From NCBI GenBank assembly GCA_013306675.1, contig JABLUY010000246.1, forward strand, positions 1 to 55,329: DNA of 55,329 nucleotides, written 5' to 3'. Below are positions 1-11,300 of this stretch, one piece after another (position 1 is the stretch's first letter; each line of letters starts with the position of its first letter). The DNA comes from Thraustochytrium sp. TN22. Its lineage: Eukaryota > Sar > Bigyra > Thraustochytrida > Thraustochytriidae. A program made the translations under genes and the position numbers. The notes below the pieces were generated by a model. The model was not told the origin of the DNA. It searched no databases and worked only from the letters and a program-made list of their open reading frames with translations.

Positions 1-68
1 TGACGGCTGTTCAGGCGTGGCGTCTCCCGCACAGTCGAGCTTGCTGATCATCGGCGCGGCTCGGCGCG

Positions 69-887
69 ATGCTGGCGCGGGGCGGGATGGCGCGGGTGGC
101 GCGGGCGGCGCGGCCGGCGGCGGCGCGGGCGCTGGCGTCGGCGGCGGCGCCGGCCGCGGGCGCGGGCGCGGGCGCGACGTGGGCCGAGGAGAAGGCGCGG
201 CTGGAGGCGGGCGCGGGCAAGTTCTCGCGGTCGAACCTGCTGGTGGGCCACTACACGGAGGTGATGCGGTCGAGCAGCGTGTGCTTCTTCGTGGCGGGCG
301 ACATCAAGGCGGCCAAGCCGGCGCTGCGGGAGCTGGGCATGACGGCGACGCGCGTCAAGTCCTCGCTCGTCAAGGTCGCGGCGCAGCGGTTGGCGCCCGA
401 CGACGAGCGCGCCTACCAGATTGCCTCGCGCATGTCGCAGGGCGTGCTCAACATGGTGTACATGCAGGAGCCGCTCATGGGCCTCGTGCAGAAGCCCGAT
501 CGCCTGAAGAGCTTCACGGACGTGCTGCCCGTCGCGCCCACCAAGAACGACCTCTACAGGAAGTCCTTCATTGTGCTCGGCGGCTTCATGCACGACAGCG
601 GCAAGGCCAACGCCAACCTCTGGTTTTCGCGCTCCGGTGTCGACGCGCTCTTCAAGCTCCTTCAGGAGGAGGCCAAGGCTGTGCAGGGCGCGGACGAGCT
701 CATCCCGCACCAGCTCTTCCAGGCAAAGCTTGTCGCCGGTCTCCGGGGTCAGCTTGGCGCCGTGCGCGCCCCGCTGCTCAAACCTGCACAGGCTGCTTCT
801 TCCACCGTGCGCAAGATTCCGGAGAACATTGCCAGCACGCTCGCCAAGGTGCGCGCTCTCCGCCAGGACGAGGCCAAGGACCAGTAG
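69..887 (+). CDS. Probable mitochondrial large-subunit ribosomal protein uL10m
   Basis: A 272-aa intronless ORF. The first ~45 residues are Ala/Arg-rich with no acidic residues, a good mitochondrial presequence; a second ATG at 87 would still leave one. The body follows the bacterial L10 plan: a strand-helix opening (YTEVMRSSSVCFFVAGDI), then an R-E-L-G segment followed by RVKSSLVKVAAQRL, matching the L10 'vvKNtLlrrA' RNA-binding stretch. The C-terminal helix (APLLKPAQ ... IASTLAKVRALRQ) resembles the L10 stalk-base helix that carries L7/L12. Length is about 100 aa above bacterial L10, as in many protist mitoribosomal proteins. The call rests on pattern similarity only; the middle (residues 130-200) matches nothing I recognise. 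The gene converges on the minus-strand ERICH2-like gene. The start codon lies 68 bases from the window edge, so an upstream exon cannot be excluded. Confidence 0.55.
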   Translation: MLARGGMARVARAARPAAARALASAAAPAAGAGAGATWAEEKARLEAGAGKFSRSNLLVGHYTEVMRSSSVCFFVAGDIKAAKPALRELGMTATRVKSSLVKVAAQRLAPDDERAYQIASRMSQGVLNMVYMQEPLMGLVQKPDRLKSFTDVLPVAPTKNDLYRKSFIVLGGFMHDSGKANANLWFSRSGVDALFKLLQEEAKAVQGADELIPHQLFQAKLVAGLRGQLGAVRAPLLKPAQAASSTVRKIPENIASTLAKVRALRQDEAKDQ

Positions 888-1494
888 GCCTGCAAAGCTA
901 TGCCCTAGGCCTAGGCCTAGCGCGCGGATGACGGTGTCTCGGCCTCTCTCCTGTCAGTTCACACACATAACACAGACACGAAGGGGTCGAGAGAGGGAGG
1001 CGAGACGCACCAGGGAGACCCGAGAAAACGAGAGAGAAGTAGAGAAGAAAATGGATGAGGACGTGCTGATGCATTCTTGCACTTGGTCAGGAGACGAGGG
1101 GTTGGGGTAAGTCGTACGCGCAAGGCTCAGGTTCAGAACTTTCTAGCAGACAGACAGGCTCGCAAAAACGCGTAGGTGTGGAATCAAATGGGCAGGTCGC
1201 AGAGGCAGCCGCTCGTGGCACGCCAAGGGCGTGAGCATCTTTGGTCGAGCACTTGAGGTGTCCTTGCACGCAATGCGTTTTGCCTCTTGAAACTCGAGGT
1301 CAGGCCAGTTTGGGCTCAACGCTTGGCTGGCGAAGCGGAGTGCGTTCGCGATGGCGAGAGAACAGCTCGGAATCAGATTTGCTTGCGCTCGTCATCATCG
1401 TCCTCACAATGAGATCGCTTTCGGTCACACAGATCGAGGTGCTTTTCTTCCCGCTGCCAGTGCGCTTCCCCGACCGAGTCCAGCCCAGCCTAGC
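888..1494. other. Intergenic spacer between convergent genes
   Basis: No supported gene. It holds the 3' flanks of both neighbours. A CCTAGG-type tandem (about 903-920) lies just after the uL10m stop, followed by a purine-rich AGAGAGGGAGG stretch near 990-1050. The short ORFs here have no family resemblance and look like chance. Confidence 0.6.
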
Positions 1495-1623
1495 TCAGGC
1501 AAGCTTGGATTCGATGGATGGCTTGCGCAGCGAAGCGCGCTCACGCCGAGCAGACGAAAGCTTGGACTCAGACCGCTCGCGCTCGTCGTCGTCCTCCTCT
1601 TCTTCCTCGTAGTCCTCGTCGTT

Positions 1624-1659
<36 letters not shown>

Positions 1660-2048
1660 TGCCTCATCGGCATCGTCGTCGCCTGACGAGTCCGACTCAG
1701 ACTCCGTATCGGCTGCGAGCTGCTCCTGTGCGCGGGCAAGGACGAGCTCGTATTCCAAAAGAATTCTATTCTCCGGCTCGTACTCCAAGAGGGACTTGCA
1801 AAGTACAAGCGCGCTGCTGTACTGCTGAAAGCCAATCAGCCGCTCCAGCTAACACGAGCAGGCCTCCGTCAGCGCTCCAGTTCCTGGCGCTCGAAAGCTC
1901 AGCACACGCCACCTACCTTTTGCAGGGCCGCGGTCACGCCGCCTGCCTCCTCAACCGGGTTGCCGGTCTTGCCCGCCTTTCCAACCTTCTCCGGCTGGCC
2001 CTCGTCGAGCGCCATGAGATCCGCGTGCTTCTCCTCGTAGCTGGCCAT
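1495..2048 (-). CDS. Small acidic ERICH2-like protein, two exons
   Basis: Joining exon 2048..1917 to 1824..1495 gives a 153-aa protein. Exon 1 starts at MASYEEKHADL and ends at ...AALQK, immediately before GTAGGT. Exon 2 continues as QYSSALVLCKSLLEYEPENR. The junction restores a TPR-like helix pair, A-L-x-L-C-x-x-x-L-x-x-E-P-x-N (residues ~46-70), which resembles the C-terminal core of glutamate-rich protein 2 (ERICH2), where a similar 'LCQ..L.YEPEN' motif occurs. This is followed by a Ser/Asp/Glu tract with a run of about a dozen Asp encoded by a GAC/GTC trinucleotide repeat (1616-1664), and a basic Ser-rich tail. ERICH2 relatives are associated with ciliated cells, so a flagellar role is possible but inferred. 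It shares a 317-bp divergent promoter region with the giant EF-hand gene. Confidence is good for the splice model and moderate for the family. Confidence 0.6.
1616..1664. repeat. (GTC/GAC)n trinucleotide repeat inside a coding exon
   Basis: About 16 near-perfect GTC triplets on the plus strand encode the poly-Asp run of the ERICH2-like protein on the minus strand. Repeat-length variation would change the number of Asp residues without shifting frame. Confidence 0.85.
1825..1916 (-). other. Spliceosomal intron (92 bp) in the ERICH2-like gene
   Basis: Donor GTAGGT follows AAG; the acceptor is TTTCAG. Its length (92 bp) is not a multiple of three, so reading through shifts frame. The acceptor is a NAGNAG site (CAGCAG): using the second AG at 1822 would remove one Gln. 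The evidence is that splicing restores a recognisable helix-turn-helix motif across the junction. Confidence 0.65.
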
Positions 2049-2365
2049 GGCTGCCGCGTCGCAACGCGACGCGTCGCGGCGCCTCAAGCGCTCGCGCAAT
2101 GGGCGCTTGCCTGCCCTGCCCTTGCAAACTTGCAAAGGCAACGCAATGGATGGCGATGCGCAGACGATACGTGGGCGCTGTCCGGCCATGCATTGGCAAT
2201 ACAATGCAATGCGGAGAACCCGCCCGGGGTGTGACCGTTACGGCGTGGAAAAATGATTGAAATGCAAGCGCCTGAGCGCTGGCGAGCAGGAGCAAGAGCA
2301 AGAGCAAGAGCAAGAGCAAGAGCGTGCGCGCGGCCGTGCAGTCGGCCTCACGCGGCGCCCGCGGG
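2049..2365. promoter_or_regulatory. Divergent promoter region, ERICH2-like / giant EF-hand gene
   Basis: A 317-bp gap separates two start codons pointing apart, so both promoters must lie here. It contains an A+T-richer patch (around 2240-2262, GAAAAATGATTGAAATGC), unusual in this G+C-rich DNA. A GAGCAA hexamer array (2284-2322) precedes the plus-strand start. No core-promoter motif can be assigned with confidence. Confidence 0.45.
2284..2322. repeat. GAGCAA hexanucleotide microsatellite
   Basis: About six tandem copies of GAGCAA/GAGCAG lie just 5' of the giant EF-hand gene start, probably in its 5' untranslated region. Confidence 0.8.
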
Positions 2366-5300
2366 ATGGCGGCGTCTGCGCGCGAGCGCATGCGCGCCTT
2401 TGCGCCCAACGAGGTCGTCGAGTGCCGCGTGGACGCGGACGCGCCTCGGGCTCGCGCGTACGTGCGCGCCAGGGTCCTGCGGCAGGTTGAACCGGAGGGC
2501 GCAAGCGGGGGCAGGGCGCAGTATGAGGTGCAGACGCTCGGCGCCGGCACGGAGGCGAGGCGCACGGCCCTTGTGGCGGCGGAGCGAATGCTCAAGGACG
2601 GCGAAGCGCGCAGAGTCTGGGCCGCCGTGGTGCACGCCGTGCGCGCCGCTGCTGACGCGCCGGACATGGACCCGCGCAAAACGCTGCGTGCCTTCCTCGG
2701 AGACACCTCCTGCGTGCTCGACATGTTCGTGAATGCCATCGCGGAGCTGGACCCGTCCTTCCAGACGCCGCACCCGGACGCCTGGCAGCAAATCCTGTGG
2801 CAGCAGGACCTATTGAACGCCGCAGGCGACCTCGTCGTCTGCTCCAAGCTGCACGCGCACCCCGACCTCGCGGCCTTCTTAGCACCGGCCACGTCTCCGG
2901 CGATCGCGCGACCCGCAAAGACAGCCCGCGCGCAGGCCGCGCGCGAGGTCTTCCAGCGTTTTAGCCCGGTGAAGGTGGCCGACATCTTCCGCGTGGCGGC
3001 CGCTCTGAAAGGTAGCAACATCTCTGCTGCCGAACGCGACGCCATCGTGCGCGCTTCTGCCGGCTTCGCGCCACACACTGTCTGCACGCTTGAGCAATTC
3101 CTGCAAATCGTGGACGCCGCCCACATTGACCCGTCAGGGCGCCTCATTCCGAGCGTGGCGGAATCCGTGCCGAACGCCGAGACATCGGCTGCCGACCGCG
3201 CGGAGCGTGAACTGCGTGCCATCGTGCGCCAGGCCCATGATAACGGACTGGACTGCAGGGACATTTTCGAGCGCTTCGACACAGACTTTGACAACGCAAT
3301 CTCGGCCGCCAGCTTCATCAAGGGTATGGAGGAGCTGGGGGCGCGCGACCTGACGATGGAGCTCCTTGAGGCCATGCTTGCCAAACAGGGCCTCGAGCTT
3401 TCAGCCGACGGCCGCATCGACTACCGACACTTCCTCTCCCTGCTCGCGCCCAAGGCCTGGCGTCGCGGCTCCGGTGTCCAGGCGTACCGGGACAACGCCA
3501 CGGCCGTCGCCGCGCTCGAGAAGCTACGCCGCGTCGTGCAGGGTGCCCTCGGGGAGGACGTTCCGATGGACGAGGCTTTCTCGTACTTTGACAAGGACCA
3601 GAACGGCGTCATTGATCGCAAGGAGTTCGCTCAGGGCCTCGCCAAGCTGCACATCCGGCTTGACGGCGCGCAGGTGCGCGTCCTCATGCACATGTTCGAG
3701 TCAAACCACGAGGCTCACGCCAAGACAATCGATTTCGCGGCCTTTCGCCAGGAGCTGCAGCGCAAACGCGCCGTCGGCATCCAATATCGCATCATGGAGC
3801 CCTCCGCGGCTGCTTCAACGACCGCACCAGCCCCCTTGGCGCCCCACGAGGCCGCCTTGCAGAGGATTGGCCGTCTTTTGGAGCGGGCGCGCAGCGAGGG
3901 CGTTGACGTGCGCGAGGAGTTTGAGGCGCTCGACCCTACGCTCTCGCGCGAGCTTCCTGTCGACGTGGTCTTCGACGTTCTCTCGCGGCTCGGACTCTCG
4001 CTCGCCGAACTGACATCGGAAAGCACCCCGGGGAGCGAGAACACGGAGCGCCTCTTCCAGATCCTCAAGGATGCTTTAAACACGCTGGACCAGGTAGCTG
4101 TGCCTCCCCAAGTACAAAGGGTACGCTACGCCCTTTTGCTCGCGTACCTGTGCCCTGACGCCTGGCTGGATTCCTCGAGTCGGCGCAAGGACGAGGTGGC
4201 CGAGGATACCTTCACGCACCTCATCGATTTGGTGGCGGGTGAGCTCGAGCGCGGCGTCACGATCCAGTCTATTTTTGCGTTCTTTGACGAGAACCGCAAC
4301 ATGCTCATCAGTGGCGAGGAGCTGCGCGCCGGTCTCGCCAAACTCAAGCTTAAAGTCGACGTGCGCACGGTGCGCCTGCTTATGCGCAAGCTTGAGGGTA
4401 GCCTGCAGTCACTCTGCGTGAACACGATTTCCTTCCAGGCAGCCATTGGAAAGCGAATCGAGGCGCGAATTCACCTCGAGGCGATGCTGCGAGACGCGGC
4501 GCGCCGCTGCTCCGTCGGGGCGCTGCGCGACGCCTTTCTGCGCCGCGACAAGAATGGCACGGGCGTCGTCAGTCTCGCCGACGCTGTGCAGGCATTGGGC
4601 GATGTCGGTGTGGTCCTGCCGTCGGACGGCCTGCCGCTGGCCGATCGCCTTGGCCGCAAGCACTTCTTGCGGCGCGGCCCGCATCGCGAGCGTGCTCTCG
4701 TATACGCGGCCCTCTTGGATGACGTGGAGAAAAAGGCTGCGGGCGATGCAGGCTCGCCGCTCAAGACGCTGTGGAACGGCTCGGGATCGCCCATTGCCTC
4801 GCCCTCGGCGGCGACGGTCACCGAGCAAAAGACTCAAGCCCCACAGGCCTCGTCGCGGTCCGCCGGGCACTCTGTGCAGGCCACGCAGCGGGCTGAGGTC
4901 ATCCTGGACCGCCTACGTACAATGGTCAAGGCCGCTGTGGCGCAGGGTTCCAGCCTACTGGAGTGCTTTGAGCATTTTGACAAAAATCACGACGGCCTAA
5001 TCTCCCGCAAGGAGTTCCGCGTCGGGCTCGCCAAGTTGCACCTGGAGGTGACGCCGCAGGAGGTGGATGTGCTGATGGATCACCTGCACGCGCCGAGTCA
5101 CAACGCCATCGACCTCGTGCGGTTCCTCCAGGCCATGGAGCACCGCGCCACGCAGGAGCAGAGCATTAAGGACCTGCTCACGAGCCTGAACGCGCTGCTG
5201 CGCGACGCCGCAGACCGAGGCTCGGACCTTCGCACCTCCTTTGCGTTCTTTGACCGCAACGGGAACGGCGCCATCGACGCCCATGAGCTGGAGCAAGGTA

Positions 5301-8300
5301 TGGTCAAGCTAGGCATCGAGGCGACGCGCCTGCAGGTGCGCGCGCTCATGGGCGAGTTTGGCTCGGCGCAGCGCGACGGCCGCATCGACCTGGCCGGCTT
5401 CTTGCGCATGATGGGCGTCGAGGAGCAGCGCACCACGCGCCTTCGCATCCTCAAGACCACGCAGCTCGGCCTGGCCAGCGCGACGCAGGCCGCTGCTTCC
5501 ACCGCAGGGCGGCGCTCTACGCCGCCTGGGCCCGCTGGTGCTGCCGCTGCCGCTGGTGCTGCCGCTGCCTCGGATCACGTGGGCTGGGAGATGTTGCGCG
5601 CCGCCTTTGCGGACGTTGACGCGCAGAACGACCTCGTGATCGAGGTGGACGACTTCAAGCTGGTCCTGCGTCGGCTGGACCTCGGTCTCGAGGAGGAAGA
5701 TCTGGACCAGCTCGCCCGCATGCTTGATGCCAACCGCGACGGCCTCGTCGACGCCGAGGCCTTCTTGGCGGAGCTCGACCCGCCCGGTCTGGCCCGTCAC
5801 CTCTGCGCAGCCGTAGAGCACGTGCAGACGCAGGTGGCGCGGCGACGGCTCGATCGACACGCTGCATTGGCGCCCTTCCAACACTTTGACCTTTCGCACG
5901 AGGGAGTCGTCACGAAGCGCGAGTTTCGCTGCGCGCTTTCGGCGCTTGGCATCCGGCTCGCGCCCCTCGAGCTCAAGCATCTCACCAACACACTTGACCT
6001 GCACGGGGACGGCAGGGTTCACTACGCCCGGCTTGTGCATGTGGCCTTCGCGCGTCGATCCGTCGCTGGCGGAGGGCGCTCTCTCGGGGGCAGCAGCGGC
6101 GGCGCTGGAGCGTCGAGTCCGGGGCCCACGTCCCCAGCCAGCCCGGCGAGCCCAGTGGGCGTGGATGACCCGCTGGCGGTCTTGGAGGCCGACCTGCAGG
6201 AGTTCATCGCGAGCGCCGAGAGCATGAACATTCCGCTCAAGGAGACCTTCCGCCACTTTGACAAGAACAATGATGGGACTGTGACGCGTGACGAGTTCCA
6301 CCGCGCCCTCATGGAGCTCGGCTTCGAGTGCACGACCGCGCAGCTGCATCAGCTTATGGAGCGGGTTCGTGGGGCGACGCGCCGGGTCCACGCCAGCGGG
6401 TCGCCAGGTGCAGGCGGTCGCAGGCGAAGTAGCAGCGGCCACGGGGACCTGAGCCGCGACGAGCCCATCGACTACGCCGCCTTCCTCGAGTACTGGTCGA
6501 ACGTTCGCAACCCGGAGCGGGCTACGGATAAGGACACGCGGTCCGATAAGGACGTGATGAAGCTTGTGCGTCGCCTTCGGCGTGAGCTCAAGGCCTTTCT
6601 ACTGGACTCGAGCAAGCGCGGCATCAAGGCATCCGACGTCTTCAGCCACTTCGACGCAAATGGGGACGGCACGATCAGCGTGGAGGAGTTCGAGATGGCG
6701 CTCGAGGATATCTTCGCAAACAACGAGCTGTACGATCAGCGCGTGTTGCGGCGGTTCACGGAGACGCTCGACGAGTCTCGCGACGGCCAGGTGGATTACT
6801 TCGAGTTCCTCGGCATCAAGCGATCCGCACTGCCCGGGCTGACGGCTGCCGAGGCCGCAGAGGTGAAGAAGCAGACCTGGCAGTCCGTCTTTGGCACGCG
6901 ACAGGCGGCCAAGACGCGGCGGGCAGCCAAGGCCGCGGCGCGCTTTGCGGTGGAAGCCCTCTTGTCCCGTGTCGAGGAGGAGATCTCAACGCAGGGTGCG
7001 GTCTGGGTCTCGGTGCGCCAGGCGCGCGCGGCGCGGCTCAACAACGCCAGCTTCATCCGCCGAAACGAGGATGCCTCGCGCGACCGAGCATACTGCGAGC
7101 GCAAGGCCCGCGCACCGGGGGCCGCCTTGCAGCACTCCCAGCAGCGTCCCACCTCGAGCAGCGGCGACACGGCGCAGGACTCCGAGGCGACGGTCTCGCA
7201 AACGTCTCGCGCGGCCGCGCGCGCCATGGACAGGCGTATGCGCCTCGCTCAGCGCGTGCACGCCGCCGAGACGGCGGCTGCCCGGATGGCCGAGGAGGCC
7301 GCGCTACGCGCGGAGGAGGCTGCCGAGGCGCAGCGCATGGCCAACGTGGACGAGGCGGCCACGCGCCACGCGCTGGGCCAGCTCGCCAATGTAGTCTTCT
7401 TCGCGACGCGCGAGCGTGTCGTGGACTTCCTGGACAGCATCGGGCTCGTGCGCTTCCAAGACCGCATCACCTCCGGTATGCACCGCGGCCTCGGCGCGTG
7501 CTTCGTGTTCTCGCTCGCCAACGACCGCGACATGCAGGAGGTACTCGGCACCGGGTCAACCATTGTGGCGCGCAAGGTCAAACGTGAGTTGCTCCGCCTG
7601 CTGAGTGATTCGGGCGGCGCGAGCGCGGCGGCGCGGGGGCTGGGCGTCGCGGACCCGGCGCATTGGAATGTCAAGCAGGTGTGCCGCTTTGCAGCATCCT
7701 GCGGGCTCGACGCGGCGCCACTGGAGCGCCACGAGATTGACGGCGAAACGCTCCTGGAGCTGGACCCTGTTGAGGCCATGGAGGAGCTGCGCATCGCGAA
7801 CGAGGTTGGCCTTCAGGTCATGCTCTTTCGCGCCGCGCGCATGCACTTCTTTGCGCGGGCTCGCGAGGCCGGGCCTGCAGGCAGCGGCAGCAGCAGCAGC
7901 AGCGGCGGCCGCGCTGGTGCCAACGGCGCAGCCGAGCACCGCGCCGCCGTGTACAAGAGCCTGCGCGTGGACGACCGGACGCTGCCGCGGCCCAACGATG
8001 CGCCCATCGAGCAGTGGTCGACGCTGGACGTTGTTCAGCTCATGTCGAGCCTGGAGCTCCCGGTTCAAGATGTGCAGGCGCTCGCGGTGGACGGCGAGAC
8101 CTTGTTGGAGCTGAGCGACACAGAGATCGAGCAGGAGCTGCGCATCCGCGGGCCGCAGCTCGCGCGTTTCCGCGCTGCCATTGAGGCGGTGCGCCAGCCC
8201 CCCTGGCTCGCGCTGGGCACGGGTCCATACTTTGAGGCGCGCCTTGCGGCGCCGGCGCCCGGCGACGCGCAGCCCGCCGTGAACCAGAGCGCGCGGCTCG

Positions 8301-11300
8301 CATGCACCTTCGTCAAGGTGGGTCGCGAACACGACATCTGGTTGCACCTCGGCCCAGCGCTTGCCGAGGCCATGCAGGTCGCAAAGCGTGTCTTGGACAC
8401 GGGCGCTGAGGCGGAACGGGCCCGCATGCTGGCGCGGCCCGAGTCCTCGTCCGACGAGGAGGCAGCCGCCGAAGCGGAGCGCGCCGCCGAGGTCTCTGGC
8501 GCGAAGCTAGACGCGGAGGAAATCCGCCTTCGTGACTTCGTACGCACCGCAGCTCGCGGTGGCCTCCCGGTGCTGGAGACCCTGCGCGCCCGCGATGAGG
8601 ACAAGGAGGGCTACCTGAGCTGGTTTCACTTCGAGGAGTGCCTGGGCGAGCTCGGCTATAGTGCGCCGGACCTCGGCCTCCTGCGCCTTGCCCTGCAAAC
8701 ACGGGTCCCTGAGGCGCCTCGAAAGGGCTGCATCTCCTACGAGCGCTTCTACGTGGAATGCTTGAATCGTGCCGAGTTCCACCATCCGGTCTTTGCGCGC
8801 TCGCGCGGGTCTCGCACCTTGGCCCTTACGACCGACGGCCTTACGGTGAGTCTGCTCATGGACACACCAGAGGGCCGGGATGAGGCTTCGGATCGCGCGA
8901 CGGGGACACCGAGCGCTGCGGCCGCGGCCGCTGCAGCGAACTTTATGAATCGGATCGTCCGCGTGCGCTACGGCGGCGGCTCCGCCACCTATGCGGCGAC
9001 CGTTCTTTGCAACCACGAGGATGGTGCGGTGGACGTGCGCTTTGAAGACTCGGGCGACGTCAAGACCGTGCCCATGGAGTGGATTGACGCTAGCAGCGCC
9101 GAAGAACCGACCGCAGACGGCGTGGGCGTGGGTGCCTCCGGCGGTCTCCAGCTGCAGCTTGCGCGGTGCGAGACCGAAGTCCGCGAGGGCATCCACGTGT
9201 GGCGGATGCGGGTGCGGCACGTCGCGGGCAAGGTGGTCGTGGGCGTCGCGTCAACGGGGCGCTACGGCCAGGAGCGTTTTATCGGCGTCGATCTGCGCGG
9301 CAATCTGGTCTGCCGCGGGTATTCAGCGACGCGGGCCCGCAGCATGCAGCGCTTCGCGCGCCTCGACAAGCGCGGCTTCGGCTCTGCGGAGAGCGTGCTG
9401 CTGCGCCTCGACCTAGACGCCCAGGAGCTCTGCATTTTCTTGGCCCCGGAGCCGATCAACACCAAAGAGTCCGCCGTGGAGGATTTGCCCGAGCTCGCGC
9501 GCATTCGGCTGGGTGAGGTGTACAGCGCGGGCACGATTGCGGTGCGAAGCGCAACGCAGAACATCAAGACATTCCTTCGTCGGCACCGCCAGCGCGTAGA
9601 GCGCTCGCTGCTGCGCAAGGTGCAAGGCCAGCGCCAGTCTGTCATCCCTTTTGCGGTGCTTGCGCACCTGCTTTACGATCTCGGGCTGGAAGCCAAGGAG
9701 AGCGACCTCCTTGGGTTTGTGCAGCCCTTCATGCACCGGCGCAAGCATGGCGTTGACGTGCGCGCCATGATCGAGGGCCTGAATCTGTCGAGCGAGCGCC
9801 GCTGGGAGGAGGAGGAGGAGGAAGAGGAGGAAGGCGAGCTTGAAAGCGAGCTAGAGGGTGGCACTGCGGACGCCAGCGTGGGCGCTGCAACGGTCTACAC
9901 GCCAGCTGTCTTGCTCCAGCGGGCAGGCGACGCCGTGCAGTTCGTGGAAGCCTCCGTGGAAACCGGAACGCATGTGCTCGCCAAAGTCGGCTCCATGGTG
10001 GAGGTGCGCTATGGCGGCGGCGCTACCTGGTATCGCGGCGAGATCGTGAGCGTCGAGCAGGATGCAAGCGGGGCGGCGGCCCCAACTTTTACAGTCCGCT
10101 ACGATGACGGGGACGTGGAGTCGGGTGTGCGTGCAAGCAACATGCGCGTGCTGGAGCTCGAAAAAGCGCCGGCTCCGACGCCGCAGAGCCGGCTTGTGCT
10201 CCAGCTCTTTTGCAGGCTCCTCACGTACGTGCCGCCTCGTGTGGTGAGCAAACAGGGGCGGAGCGCCCCGAGTGCGCCCGCGGCGCCGCCGCGGGCCCGC
10301 GTTTGGGCACAGGGTCGGCACCAGGAGTTTGAACTCCCCGGCGCCGAGACGCACGCCAAGCAGGCTACAGCTGTCGTGGCCGCAGCCACGCCGGCGATGC
10401 TGGCACCAGCCGGGACCGAGGTACTCCTGCGCGGGTCAACCTTCTCGGACGTGGGCGGCGTGCGCGTGCAGGAGCTGCTCCGAAAGCGGCTCAATGCACC
10501 GGACGCGGTGAACTGGGCGTTGACGACCGGGACGCGGCACGAGTTCTACGCGCCGCTCGCGGCCAAGCAGCAAGGTCTACACGGCGGCGCGGCAGGTGAG
10601 GAAGGTGGCGCGGTGCTGACCAATCCGGCCAGCGTGGTGGCAGACCCTGCATGGACATGCGTCGGAGCGGTCGACGTGAAGGCGATGCGTAAAGTAGCTA
10701 GCGGCGAGGCCGGCGTTCCGGTCTCACTGCGGCTCGACAGCAGCAGCGCGGAACATGGCTGCTACTATCGCGTGTGTTTCATGGGTGTCGTGGGGATGGT
10801 GGGTCCGCGAGGCGATTTTCGCACGCTGCAGGTGCCGGTGGAGCCGGTACGTGCCGTGATGAAGCAGTCGCGCGTGCGCGTGGGCGGCGGCTGGGAGCAC
10901 GACGTCTTCGACTCGCTCGCGCAGAGCGACGACGCAGACTTTTCGGCAGCCCGCTTCTTTTTGTTGAGTGGTGCTATCGCCACCTCGGGCGAGGTCAGCG
11001 CTGCCGCGACGCCTCCGTTGCCCATGTCTGAGATGACGGCAGCGCCACCCGTTAGCCGCAAGCACAAGCCTCCTCACGTCAAGGGTGCGGCGCGGCCCAA
11101 GTCGCGTCCCACTGGCAAGGGCGATCGCCCCCCGCCGCGGAGAGAGCCGCCGCCCCCGAGGTCACCGCGGCCCGAGCGGGAGCACCATGACTCGGAGGAG
11201 AATCTGCCTCAGGCAAAGCCGCCGCCTCAGGCACAGGCGCATGCGCATGCGCATGCGCATCCACATGCACAAGCGCAGGCTCGGCACGTGCGGTCACCCG

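Noticed and set aside
1951-3417. A 488-codon minus-strand open frame over the start of the EF-hand gene
   Set aside because: It is the antisense of a strongly G/C-biased coding region. It is Ser/Arg/Ala-rich with no domains, and the plus strand has clear EF-hands.
5309-6442. A 377-codon minus-strand open frame inside the EF-hand gene
   Set aside because: Antisense shadow of the EF-hand repeats; the plus-strand reading explains it.
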